Shown one piece after another: positions 42,173 through 51,456 of a DNA stretch of 64,000 bases. The notes under the pieces were generated by a model. The model ran no database searches and had not been told where the DNA came from. It saw nothing but the letters and a program-made list of their open reading frames with translations. The stretch is from Nocardioides jiangsuensis (GTDB lineage: Bacteria; Actinomycetota; Actinomycetes; Propionibacteriales; Nocardioidaceae). Both the position numbers and the translations under genes were made by a program. Numbering within the stretch: position 1 is the first letter of the stretch; each line of letters begins with the position of its first letter. The DNA lies in assembly GCF_019679455.1 (NCBI RefSeq), contig NZ_JAIEZQ010000001.1, positions 1,116,001 to 1,180,000 of the forward strand, written 5' to 3'.

Positions 42173-42796
42173 TCAGTGGGGCCCTACGACCAGGTCGAGA
42201 TCGGATGGATCTTCGAAGTCGAAGGTGGGGCGGTCACCGATCACGAGCTGATAGTGCGAACTCTTGGAATCAAGTGGGACCGTGAACCGGAAGCGGCACC
42301 CGTCTCCGCCGTTGACGCCGTTGTCTTTCACGTAATCACCAGGGCCGAGGGATCCAGTGCCGATGATGGTTCCAGAGGCGTCGAGGACCTTAACCGGCGT
42401 ACCGTCGCGCAAATCCGTGTAATCGAAGGGGTCAACGATGTAGCCGCCGCCGCTAATGCCGTGGCAGGGGTCGTACGTGGTGTATCCACCGCCTCCGACT
42501 ATGACCAAACTCCCACGAGCCTCGATGGCCTGACTTCCTGCGCTTTCACCGCCGCGGACTGCCGTGAGCGCTATCGCCAGGACAACCAGGGCTGCCCCGC
42601 CAGCAAGAACGAGAATCTTGCGTCGCGGCAACCAGCCATGCTTGCGCTTACGGCCCGCTTCTTGCTCCTGTCGGACGCGCAGAGAATCCCCGTCATCGGT
42701 GGTCGAAACCCATTGGCCGTCTTGCCAGCGCCAAGCGCCGTCGGGGCTCAGAGTCCCTGCAGGGGGTTCGCCGCGTGGATTCTCACCCATCGTCAT
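42173..42796 (-). CDS. DUF2510-like membrane protein
   Basis: 207 aa from ATG 42796 (or 42790). The N-terminal PAGTLSPDGAWRWQDGQWVS is a short Trp-containing motif of the DUF2510 type common before membrane anchors in Actinobacteria. A basic stretch RKRKHGWLPRRK then a transmembrane helix ILVLAGGAALVVLAIALTAV follow. The rest should be outside the cell and is beta-rich, with two cysteines (DPCHGISGG, GDGCRFRF) that may form a disulfide. Only gene in its interval. Confidence 0.75.
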   Translation of the reverse strand: MTMGENPRGEPPAGTLSPDGAWRWQDGQWVSTTDDGDSLRVRQEQEAGRKRKHGWLPRRKILVLAGGAALVVLAIALTAVRGGESAGSQAIEARGSLVIVGGGGYTTYDPCHGISGGGYIVDPFDYTDLRDGTPVKVLDASGTIIGTGSLGPGDYVKDNGVNGGDGCRFRFTVPLDSKSSHYQLVIGDRPTFDFEDPSDLDLVVGPH

Positions 42797-42893
42797 TCTC
42801 GCCATCTAGAGGGAGCAATTTGTCCTATTCGAGAATATTCGGGGCTTGACTGTCGTGCGTCAAACTCCCAGGGGCGTGTTGCGACGCACCGTC

Positions 42894-42910
42894 GTGGTGG
42901 AATGACGCGG
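42894..42910 (+). repeat. Array repeat R19
   Basis: GTGGTGGAATGACGCGG. An inverted copy, GTGCGTCAAACTCC (42856-42869), lies 25 bp upstream and also pairs with GACGCAC at 42883-42889. Confidence 0.88.
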
Positions 42911-43016
42911 CTGCCGCGGCGAGCGCGGATGCATCCGATCACAATGACGAGGTGATCCGGCTGTCGACTATACCGATGGAATCATCGAGAAGCGGGGACC
43001 TGGGCTTAGTCATTTC

Positions 43017-43253
43017 ATGACGGCGAACACCCCGCACTACGCCAACAAGGTCGTAGAAGTTCGATCACGAATGATCGGCGGCAAGATGTCTGGCCAGGAG
43101 CTCGAGCACCTACTGAACTCGTACGGCGCTCAGGGCTGGCAACTGAAAGCCATTACGTCCACTGATGTGAAAGGCCGGCTAGGACCGGGAGGCGTCGAAG
43201 GACTGCTCGTGACTTTCGAGTGGAACCCTCGCGCCGGCTTGGCGGTGGGTTGA
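43017..43253 (+). CDS. DUF4177-family protein
   Basis: 78 aa. ANKVVEVRSRMIGGKMSGQE then LEHLLNSYGAQGWQLKAITS is the DUF4177 pattern (a strand, a Leu-rich helix ending GWxL, a second strand), ending LLVTFEWNPR. These small proteins are widespread and uncharacterised. It is one of the shortest cassettes, ending 64 bp before R20. Confidence 0.8.
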   Translation: MTANTPHYANKVVEVRSRMIGGKMSGQELEHLLNSYGAQGWQLKAITSTDVKGRLGPGGVEGLLVTFEWNPRAGLAVG

Positions 43254-43316
43254 GCGCAGAAGACCTAGGTTTTGAGTCCCGGCTGCCACCCAGACCGCGG
43301 CGGGCGGCGCCTTCAA

Positions 43317-43333
43317 GCGGCGGAATGACGCGT
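43317..43333 (+). repeat. Array repeat R20
   Basis: GCGGCGGAATGACGCGT. The GC-rich sequence upstream offers several alternative pairings. Confidence 0.92.
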
Positions 43334-43540
43334 GCTTCTCGCACCTTGGACTGAGAGCCCAATGGCTCGCGAGGCGATAATCAGCGCCATGGTCGCCGGT
43401 GAGTGAGAGCTCCCCTCACCGAGACCCGGTGCGCCCCAGGTGCTGTTTCCCTTCCAACCCGGTCCCCGAAGTGGGCCCGCTTTGTTAGGTTCGCTGGAAA
43501 CACCCGCGCGAGTCGAGACCAGTCGGGGGATCTCCACCTC

Positions 43541-45871
43541 ATGGACAAGAAATTCACCAGCGACGAAGTGCCGCTCGCCCAACTGCTCGGCCAGGCCGAC
43601 AGTGGAGCGCTCCAGCTGCCCGATTTCCAGCGCGGCTGGGTGTGGGACGACTACGGCATCCGCAGCCTGCTGGCCTCGATCTCCCTGTCCTACCCGATCG
43701 GTGCTGTGATGACGCTGCAGACCGGCAACCCCGAGGTGAAGTTCCGCCCTCGGCCACTGGAGGGTGTCGAGGGGACCCAGCAGAAGGAACCTGATCTGCT
43801 GCTTCTCGATGGACAGCAGCGCGCGACCTCCTTGTACCTGGTGTTGAAGTCCGGTCGACCCGTGCCCACCCGCGACGCCCGCAACAAGAAGATGGAGCGG
43901 CTCTACTACGTCGACATAAGGGCTGCCCTCGACCCTGCCGCGGACCGGGAGGACGCCATCGTGTCGGTCCCCGCCGATGGGCAGGTGAAGAACTTCCGAG
44001 GCGAGGTCCAGCTCGACCTTTCCACCCGGGACGCGGAGATTGCTAAGGAACACTTCCCGCTGGCAGCGGTGCTGGACTACACCGAGACGATGGCCTGGCA
44101 GTTGAAGTACCTCAGCGAAGGCCCGGGGGAGTCCTCGGACCGGCTGGCCACATGGATGGCGTTCAACGAGGGCATCATCAACGCGTTCGTCCAGTATCAG
44201 GTGCCGGTCATCGAACTGATCAAGGCCACCCCCAAAGAAGCCGTGTGTCAAGTGTTCGAAAAGGTCAACACGGGTGGTGTGTCGCTTACCGTCTTCGAAC
44301 TCCTGACCGCCACCTATGCCGCCGACGACTTCAATCTTCGAGATGACTGGGCAGACCGGGAATCGCGCTTCGACCAGCACGGCGTCTTGGGCCGCTTCCG
44401 GGAAACTGACTTCTTGCAGGTTGTCACATTGCTGGCGACGTTGGCCCGTCGCGAAGCGTTCCTTGTGAAGAACTCCGACGCGGCGGTGGCGCCAGCAGTG
44501 TCGTGCAAACGGAAGGACGTGCTGCGGCTAGCACTTGAGGACTACCAGCAATGGGCCGACATCGCGACCAAGGCGATCGAGCGGGTTGTCCCGTTCCTGC
44601 ATAGCGAGCACATCTTCACCAGCAATGACGTCCCGTACCCTACGCAGATCGTGCCGCTGGCCGCGGCCATTGCGCGGTTGGAGTCGGACGCCGACTCCTT
44701 CGGAGTCCGCGAGTTGCTGCGCCGTTGGCTCTGGTGCGGTGTCTTTGGCGAGATGTACGGCGGGTCCACGGAGACCCGCTTCGCCTTCGATCTCCCTGAC
44801 ATCCTCACGTGGGTCGAGGACCCTGAGGCGGAACCGCGTACCGTGCGAGAGGCCCAGTTCCAGGCCGCGCGACTCTTGAGCCTTCGCACTCGCGGCAGCG
44901 CGGCGTACAAGGGGCTCTACGCCTTGCAGATGAAGCGCGGCGGCCGAGACTTCCGCACCGGCACCACGATCGACATTCACGCCCATGCCGATGACGCCAT
45001 CGACATCCACCACATTTTTCCGCAGAAGTGGGGCAGCAAGAACAACGTCGACGCTCGTCTGATCGACAGTGTGGTCAATAAGTCGGCTATCGACGCCCAC
45101 ACCAATCGGCGCATCGGCGGCAACGCCCCCAGCGCCTACCTCGCCTCGATTGAGAAGTCCGACAAGATCTCCGAGGCCGAGCTTGACGCCATCCTCCGCA
45201 GCCACGACATCGCACCCCATCATCTGCGCGATGACAACTTTCCTGCCTTCTTCACTCACCGGTTCGAGCGGCTCGTCAAGCAGATCGAGGAGGCTATGGG
45301 CAAGCCGGTCAACCGTGCCTCCGACGGCAGCGACAACCCGTTCGCGGCCCAAGCTGCCGGCAGCAGCGATCCCGCCGCAGTGATCGCGGAGATGATCCAG
45401 CAGGGCGAAACCAAGGTGATCGAATTCAAGTCAACGGGTCGACTCAACACCTTCACAGGCGACAAGGACCCTGCCATCGAGTGGAGTTTGCTCAAGACTA
45501 TCGCTGCTTTCGCCAACGCATATGGAGGGAGCGCGATCGTCGGAGTCGCCGATGACGGCACCGTCGTGGGCATCGAAGGTGACCTGCCGTTCGTCCACAA
45601 GCACGACCTTGACGGCTGGATGCTGTGGTTCACCAAGGCCGTGGCCGACAGCATGGGTAAACTCACCGCCGCCGATCTTGACATCCAGCCAGCCACGATC
45701 GAGGACAAGCTGGTGCTGAAGATCGACGTCGGACCGGCTGCCAAACCAGTTTTCGCCAAGAGCCCGAAAGACCCTAAGCCCGTCTTCATGACTCGTTTGG
45801 GCAACGCCACCCACGAGCTCTCGGGCCAGGAGCTGTTGGACTATCTGCAGCAGCGGTGGCCGACCGCGTGA
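43541..45871 (+). CDS. GmrSD-type DUF262/HNH protein fused to an AlbA/Schlafen-type domain
   Basis: 776 aa from ATG 43541 (MDKKFTSDEVPLAQLLGQAD). The DUF262 domain has LQLPDFQRGWVWDD near residue 25 and LLLDGQQRATSLY near 88 (the DGQQR motif of the ParB/GmrS fold). FEKVNTGGVSLTVFELLTAT is also characteristic. The HNH-like DUF1524 region has IDIHHIFPQKWGS near 486 and VVNKSAIDAHTNRRIGGNAP. From about 618 a Schlafen AlbA_2 domain begins, ETKVIEFKSTGRLN, followed by LKTIAAFANAYGGSAIVGVA. GmrSD enzymes cut modified phage DNA. The C-terminal AlbA_2 fusion is unusual and could add nucleic-acid sensing. Confidence 0.88.
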   Translation: MDKKFTSDEVPLAQLLGQADSGALQLPDFQRGWVWDDYGIRSLLASISLSYPIGAVMTLQTGNPEVKFRPRPLEGVEGTQQKEPDLLLLDGQQRATSLYLVLKSGRPVPTRDARNKKMERLYYVDIRAALDPAADREDAIVSVPADGQVKNFRGEVQLDLSTRDAEIAKEHFPLAAVLDYTETMAWQLKYLSEGPGESSDRLATWMAFNEGIINAFVQYQVPVIELIKATPKEAVCQVFEKVNTGGVSLTVFELLTATYAADDFNLRDDWADRESRFDQHGVLGRFRETDFLQVVTLLATLARREAFLVKNSDAAVAPAVSCKRKDVLRLALEDYQQWADIATKAIERVVPFLHSEHIFTSNDVPYPTQIVPLAAAIARLESDADSFGVRELLRRWLWCGVFGEMYGGSTETRFAFDLPDILTWVEDPEAEPRTVREAQFQAARLLSLRTRGSAAYKGLYALQMKRGGRDFRTGTTIDIHAHADDAIDIHHIFPQKWGSKNNVDARLIDSVVNKSAIDAHTNRRIGGNAPSAYLASIEKSDKISEAELDAILRSHDIAPHHLRDDNFPAFFTHRFERLVKQIEEAMGKPVNRASDGSDNPFAAQAAGSSDPAAVIAEMIQQGETKVIEFKSTGRLNTFTGDKDPAIEWSLLKTIAAFANAYGGSAIVGVADDGTVVGIEGDLPFVHKHDLDGWMLWFTKAVADSMGKLTAADLDIQPATIEDKLVLKIDVGPAAKPVFAKSPKDPKPVFMTRLGNATHELSGQELLDYLQQRWPTA

Positions 45872-46084
45872 TCACACGATGGTGAGGACAGGCTTCAGCC
45901 CGACCTGCAGCCAGGACCGCACCACCGGAGGCGGAGGATGGCGCCTCGGGGGTTCCGAACTGCGCCTTCACCGAGTCATACGTGCTGTTGCTCAGGGCCG
46001 AAGACCCATGGAGGACTGTTCTGATGAGTCTCATGCACGGCTGAAGCGGAGACGGTTGTCAGCCATGGCCTGGCTAGGTCACGG

Positions 46085-46101
46085 GCGGCGGATAGACACG
46101 C
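46085..46101 (+). repeat. Array repeat R21
   Basis: GCGGCGGATAGACACGC, with AGCCATGGCCTGGCT (46060-46074) as an upstream stem. Between 45872 and 46336 there is no gene I can support. Confidence 0.75.
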
Positions 46102-46336
46102 TTATCGCGACAGATCCGGGCGACAGGGCGGAGCGCCAGTCAACCGGCCATGATCGGTCGCGGATCCAACATGCCCGACTCACCGATCGTTAGGCTTCAC
46201 GGGTCACTGTTTGGAGCGTTCCGATGGGGGTGGTTCTCGTTTCCGGTTGGGCACTGTTGCTGCGCCACCAGGTGCCGGATCTCCAGACTCCGCTCACCAG
46301 GCCGACGCGACGATGTGCGCTGCGAGGTCGCAGGTG

Positions 46337-49300
46337 ATGCCGCGGGATCTTCGACCGCTGCCCAATGTCCGGTTCCGAGAGATTCGAGAGCACGGAGGGC
46401 ATCAGGACCGCGCCTGGGAAGAACTCGCCTTCCAGCTCGCCGGCGACATGGACCAGATCCCGCACGACGCCGTATGGGAGCGACGAGGCACCCCTGACGG
46501 CGGCATCGAGTTCTCCTGCGCCTTCGAGCTCGGTGGTCGCCGCGAGCGGTGGGCATGGCAGGCCAAGTACCTGTTCAGCCTAAGCGCCAGCGCGTTCCGC
46601 CAGATGGGCGATTCCTTCAAGGACGCGATCGCCAACGAGCCCGACATCACTCGCTACCTGTTGGTCGTCCCCGTCAACCGGCCGGCCGGAGCAATCGGCA
46701 CGAGCGCGCTGAAGAAGTGGGAAGACTACGTCGCCGATTGGCAGCAGCATGCCCGCGATCGCGGGATCGAGGTGGCAATCGAGTACCGCGGCGAATCAGA
46801 AGTGGTGCAGGCGATCACGCTGGCCAAGAACGCCGGCACACTTCGCTACTTCTTCGACCACACGTTCCTGGGCCACGACGTCTGCGCTTCGGTGGTGAAC
46901 CGCGCGATCACAAATCTCGGCGATCGTTACGAGCCAGACACCGACGTGGGCTCCCAGGTCGACGACGTGCTTGATGCGGTTGTGCTCAACAATCGCTTCG
47001 TCGACCGTTTGGGCCGCACTCTGCGGCAAGCGTCCGAGGATGCGGGCACCTGCGCGAGCTACCTTCGCCGGGCAGGTGTCGACAGCGAGCCGATCCGCAC
47101 CGCGGCCGCAAGGTTTGCCGACGAGCGTGACGCGGCCAGGCTGCTTCTTCAGGACGCGCTCGCGCCGGACTTCGCTCGCCTGGAACGCAGCGCTGCAGAC
47201 CTGATCGACCGGCTCGAGCACGGCTTGGACCAGGCGAGAAGGGAGCTCACGGACCGGGTACAGGCCCCGCAGCCGGGCACGGCACCGGTTCCGTCGATCC
47301 ACGAGGTCACTGACGTGGCCCTGCGGGCGGTCGACAGCGCACGTAGGGCGCGCGCTCTGTGCGTTGGCGACCAGGCACGAGCCGCGACGACGGGCGCGGT
47401 GCTTCTCGTTGGCGGTGCCGGGTCCGGCAAGTCGCACACGCTGGCTTCACACTGCGCGGCGCGGCTCGAGGAGGAACAGCCGACCCTGTTGGCGCTCGGA
47501 CAGCACCTCGCCCCAGGGTCGTCGGTGTGGTCGGAGGTCCTGACCAGCATGGACTTCAACTACGACAGCTCCGACCTGCTGCAAGGACTCGAATCAGCAG
47601 CGCTCGTCAACCGAAGCGGGCGAGCGCTCATAGTCGTCGACGCCGTCAACGAAGGTGCGGGACGCGACCTGTGGCACAGCCGGGCCACCGGGTTTCGAGC
47701 CGACATTCGGGCGCACCCGCGAGTGGCAGTCATCCTTAGCGTCCGCGACACCTACGAGAACGTCGTGCTTCCCGACGGGTTTGCCGACGACTCGGACCTA
47801 GTCACTCGCCTCGTCCATCCGGGGATCGAGGGTCGCGAGAGCCTCGCGCTGGAGCGGTACGCCGCACACTACGGCCTCGACCTTCCCGCAGTTCCCGGCT
47901 ATCACCCGGAGTTCTCCAACCCCCTGCTGCTGAAGTCGGTGTGCCGTTCAGCGCGTGGGCACGGGGTCACGACCATCCCGACCCTGGACCGCGGCCAGGC
48001 CTGGATCTTCGACGGTCTGCTCAACGACGTCGACAACGCCATCTGCAGCCGCGACAGGCTTGATCGCGACCCCGGAGAGCACATCGTGGTCAGGGCCGTG
48101 CAGGACCTCGCACGCGTGATGAACACGAGCGGGTCCGAGGCGGTCCCTCTTCGGCAGGCCCGCTGCATCTGCAGGGCCATCCACGACGACGGGGGCCGCG
48201 CCAGCAGGAGCCTTCTGAACGCCCTGTGCAGCGAGGGGATCCTCCTGCGGGAGAAGTCTCGCGATGGCGGTGAGCAGGTGCGCGTCACGTTTCAGCGACT
48301 GACTGACTACCTGCGCGCCCAGGACCTGCTCGCACAGGCGTCCGCGAGTGACGAACTGGCGCGCGCCCTCGGCTCGCGTCTGTCCGGGCCGAAGGCGTGG
48401 TCGTGGCTCGGAGTGACCGCCGCCTTGTGCGCTCTGGTGCCTGAACGGTTCGGTGTGGAGCTCATCGACCTGCTCGCGCCGGACAAGAAGGAAGAGGGGG
48501 AGGGTGCCGGGGACGGTGCCGATGAGAGCGCCGCGGGAGACGCCGATGGTCGGAACGTGGCCCAGCTCGAAGAGGACCGGCTGAGTCCCTACGTCAGGTA
48601 CGAACTGGCCACCGCTCACCTCGACTCCTTGGCGTGGCGTCAGGCGTCCTCGATCACGCCGCGCACCGTCGAGGTGGCTCGCGAAGCCGTTCTAAGGCAC
48701 GACATCGAGAACGACGACTGGGTCGGCGCTCTGTTGCACGTGTCGTGCACCCCGGGGCATCCGCTCAATGCAGCGTTCATGAGCGGTGAGCTGGGACCGC
48801 GCGACATCACCACTCGGCACTTCGGGTGGTACGTCGCTGTTCACGCGCTGTGGGGCGTCGACGGCAATCCGGTCGCGCGGCTCGTGGACTGGGCATGGAA
48901 TCCCGGCCGCGCACTCACGGAGCCGGTACGCCGGCTGGTCGCCCAGCAGCTCACGTGGTTCCTCGGTTCGACCTCGCCTCGGCTGCGCGACTCCTCGACC
49001 AAGGCGCTCATCAACGTGTTGGACGCCCACACAGGCGACCTCGTCTGGCTGCTCAACGAGTTCGTTTCCATCGACGACTGGTACATCGTCGAACGCCTGC
49101 ACGCCGTCACGTACGGCCACGTCACGCGCCTCGACGCCACGAACACCGACGACGACGCTCTCATCGCTCTCGCAGGAGCGGTAGTGGCATTGCACGACGC
49201 TCGACCGACCACGCACCTGCTGATTCGCTACTACAGCGAACGAGCCCTTGTCCGGATCCGGGACCTGGTGTCGCGTCCCGAAGACCTCCCCGAGCTTCAG

Positions 49301-51115
49301 TTCGCCGTGAGTGGCTGGCCGTTGACAGCCCCGACGCGCAAGGAGGTAGCCCTACTGCTCGGCGACCCGAATGACCGTTACCTCACCGGGTCTCCCATGG
49401 GATACGACTTCCGGGAGAAGCTGATCAAGCGTGGAGTTGGCGAGGAGTTCGTACCGCCAGACCAGCGCCGACTGATCGCGAATCGGAAGGCGCGTGCCCG
49501 GCGCCTGCGCGCCAAGACGTTGGATTCACTACAGCAGCTCTTAGGCGATCGGGACCCCGCGGAGGTGATCGAGGAGGTCAAGGCCGCTGAGGGGGAACCC
49601 GTCGATATCACGCGGCCTGCGCGGCGGCGCTCCGCACGCCAAGCCGTCATCGACACGCTTCCCGAAGGAGCCGAGCAGCACCTGCGGACCCTCGACCAGG
49701 CGGACCGCAGCCGACGCTCGACCGACCCGGTCCACATGGACGGTGAGCTGCTGGTGCGCTGGCTGATCGCCCGCACCCTCGAACTCGGGTGGATCCCCGA
49801 GGCGCTCGGCGGGCCGGCCGAACCGCACCGGTCGCGTCTTCCGGGTGAGGACAAGCTCGAGACCTTGGGCAAGAAGCACCTCTGGACCGCCTACTACGAA
49901 CTGCTCGGGGTCCTCACCGACCACTGCACGGTCCATCGGTTCGGCGGTGAGGCCGCCGAGTACCGCAACCCCTGGCAACTGCACTCCGCGGACGACATCG
50001 ACCCGACGATCGCGATCCGGGGCGACACCCCGCCACCCGGGTCGACTAGCGCACGGTTGCTCGAGCTCGAGCGTGGAGACGGGCAACCGTGGTGGCGCAC
50101 CCACCACGCGTCCGCACTGCGCACGACCATTCCCGCCGACGTGGAATGGTTGAACGACGAGAGCGACATCCCTGCCTTTCCCGATCTCCTCTCCTGCACC
50201 GACGCCGACGGTGAGCGGTGGGTCGTGCTGGAGTCCCACAGTTCGTGGGAACGCGACAAGGCGCCGTCCGCCCGCGAGCCTCACCGCCATGACATGTGGT
50301 TCCGCACGCAGTCCTACTTCGTCCGCGCCGAGCACCTCGACGAGGTCGCGACCTGGGCTTCGGGCAAGAACTGGATGGGACTGTGGATGCCCACCCCACC
50401 GGACTGGGGTCCGGGCTGGTTCCGCGAATATCCCGCAGGCGATCCGTGGTCCGAGTGGCTTGCCACCTCGAATGAGGAGCGCAGATTCGACGGCGATACC
50501 GATGGCCAAGCGCCGGGCTGGGTCGTACCCAGCAAGGAGTCCTTCCCGTCCGCGCCGATCGCGCTGACGACGCACGGGTCGACGGCGAAAGCTGACCGTG
50601 ACCTCTCTGCCACGGACCTGCCGCGCACGCTGCTGCCCTCGCCAACAACCATAGGCCTGCTTGGCGCGAGGCTTGCGCCACCACGGCACGCCTCGGCTGG
50701 GCGACTGGGCCTAGGGCCGGTGGAGTCAGAGTACGCGTGGTTGGTGGGCGAGGAGATTGTCATGTTTGCCACCGACGGCCACGGCCACCTCGGTGGGTCA
50801 AGTCTCCTAGTGAAGGCCCGCGTGCTCAACGACGCGCTGCAGCGCGCCGGCTGGGCATGCTGGTCATGGGTGTTGGGCGAGAAGATCAACTGGGTCAACG
50901 GCGACCCGACCTCGACGCGAATGGACATTTTTGGCGCGGCTGCTATCGACACCGATGTGCGCACGTGGTCTCGCGACACACAGGTGAAGGGTGTGCGCGA
51001 CGAAACTCATGAAGTGATCGAACCTGCCAAGAGCAAGCCCGTCTTTGAGGACGACGAGACGCGCGAGGCCTACGAGGCGTTCATCCGGATGTACTCGGGC
51101 ACGCCGGAGATCTGA
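46337..51115 (+). CDS. Avs-like STAND NTPase with Cap4/Mrr-type nuclease domain
   Basis: 1592 aa from ATG 46337 (PRDLRPLPNVRFREIREHGG); a GTG directly before it is an alternative. The N-terminal domain has TPDGGIEFSCAFEL and WAWQAKYLFSL, the DGGxE...QxK active-site pattern of Cap4/Mrr-type PD-(D/E)XK nucleases. A STAND NTPase follows: VLLVGGAGSGKSHTLA (Walker A) near residue 358 and ALIVVDAVNEGAG (Walker B, DxxNE) near 430. The remaining 1000 residues lack catalytic motifs and are probably the sensor. This is the layout of antiviral STAND (Avs) proteins, which recognise phage terminase or portal and then degrade DNA. It is the largest gene of the array; which Avs type it belongs to cannot be told by eye. 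Confidence 0.85.
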   Translation: MPRDLRPLPNVRFREIREHGGHQDRAWEELAFQLAGDMDQIPHDAVWERRGTPDGGIEFSCAFELGGRRERWAWQAKYLFSLSASAFRQMGDSFKDAIANEPDITRYLLVVPVNRPAGAIGTSALKKWEDYVADWQQHARDRGIEVAIEYRGESEVVQAITLAKNAGTLRYFFDHTFLGHDVCASVVNRAITNLGDRYEPDTDVGSQVDDVLDAVVLNNRFVDRLGRTLRQASEDAGTCASYLRRAGVDSEPIRTAAARFADERDAARLLLQDALAPDFARLERSAADLIDRLEHGLDQARRELTDRVQAPQPGTAPVPSIHEVTDVALRAVDSARRARALCVGDQARAATTGAVLLVGGAGSGKSHTLASHCAARLEEEQPTLLALGQHLAPGSSVWSEVLTSMDFNYDSSDLLQGLESAALVNRSGRALIVVDAVNEGAGRDLWHSRATGFRADIRAHPRVAVILSVRDTYENVVLPDGFADDSDLVTRLVHPGIEGRESLALERYAAHYGLDLPAVPGYHPEFSNPLLLKSVCRSARGHGVTTIPTLDRGQAWIFDGLLNDVDNAICSRDRLDRDPGEHIVVRAVQDLARVMNTSGSEAVPLRQARCICRAIHDDGGRASRSLLNALCSEGILLREKSRDGGEQVRVTFQRLTDYLRAQDLLAQASASDELARALGSRLSGPKAWSWLGVTAALCALVPERFGVELIDLLAPDKKEEGEGAGDGADESAAGDADGRNVAQLEEDRLSPYVRYELATAHLDSLAWRQASSITPRTVEVAREAVLRHDIENDDWVGALLHVSCTPGHPLNAAFMSGELGPRDITTRHFGWYVAVHALWGVDGNPVARLVDWAWNPGRALTEPVRRLVAQQLTWFLGSTSPRLRDSSTKALINVLDAHTGDLVWLLNEFVSIDDWYIVERLHAVTYGHVTRLDATNTDDDALIALAGAVVALHDARPTTHLLIRYYSERALVRIRDLVSRPEDLPELQFAVSGWPLTAPTRKEVALLLGDPNDRYLTGSPMGYDFREKLIKRGVGEEFVPPDQRRLIANRKARARRLRAKTLDSLQQLLGDRDPAEVIEEVKAAEGEPVDITRPARRRSARQAVIDTLPEGAEQHLRTLDQADRSRRSTDPVHMDGELLVRWLIARTLELGWIPEALGGPAEPHRSRLPGEDKLETLGKKHLWTAYYELLGVLTDHCTVHRFGGEAAEYRNPWQLHSADDIDPTIAIRGDTPPPGSTSARLLELERGDGQPWWRTHHASALRTTIPADVEWLNDESDIPAFPDLLSCTDADGERWVVLESHSSWERDKAPSAREPHRHDMWFRTQSYFVRAEHLDEVATWASGKNWMGLWMPTPPDWGPGWFREYPAGDPWSEWLATSNEERRFDGDTDGQAPGWVVPSKESFPSAPIALTTHGSTAKADRDLSATDLPRTLLPSPTTIGLLGARLAPPRHASAGRLGLGPVESEYAWLVGEEIVMFATDGHGHLGGSSLLVKARVLNDALQRAGWACWSWVLGEKINWVNGDPTSTRMDIFGAAAIDTDVRTWSRDTQVKGVRDETHEVIEPAKSKPVFEDDETREAYEAFIRMYSGTPEI

Positions 51116-51198
51116 GTGGGAGGAAAGGCGGCTTGATTGTTCAGCACTTGTCGGCCTTCCGTCCGAAAGATATTGACGGGCCCGAGCGACGCAGACAG

Positions 51199-51215
51199 GC
51201 GGCGGCAAGACGCAC
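51199..51215 (+). repeat. Array repeat R22
   Basis: GCGGCGGCAAGACGCAC, the last clear copy. It lies 84 bp after the Avs-like gene. No gene is seen between 51116 and 51456. Confidence 0.9.
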
Positions 51216-51456
51216 CTCGCTAGACCACGTCCGGTCGCTGGCTCACCTGACCGGTTTGGGTTCCCGGACCACCAGGGCTCACTGACCGTAGGAGAAGCGA
51301 CGTTGAGCACGTACAAGGCTGGTTCCGCCAGTGCGCACCAGCTCGTGTGAAGGCTGGAATCACCAGCCTGGTCGCGGCCGAAGCGCTAGCCAGGAGACGA
51401 GCGAGACGCCGTGTCGTTCTGTCCACAGACGCTGGATGTCTCTCTAGGGTGCTGAC

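Noticed and set aside
46020-46080. Group II intron-like segment
   Set aside because: A short CTGAAGCGGAGACGG string recalled intron/reverse-transcriptase elements, but there is no reverse transcriptase gene and no domain V/VI fold was evident.
20100-51215. CRISPR array
   Set aside because: The repeats are 17 bp, separated by 0.3-4.9 kb of genes, not by short spacers, and no cas genes are present.
20100-51215. Classical class 1-type integron
   Set aside because: The repeat reads GWAWGAC where a GTTRRRY core would be needed, no gene is recognisable as IntI with its extra helix, and about half of the genes point against the array direction. Only the organisation is integron-like.
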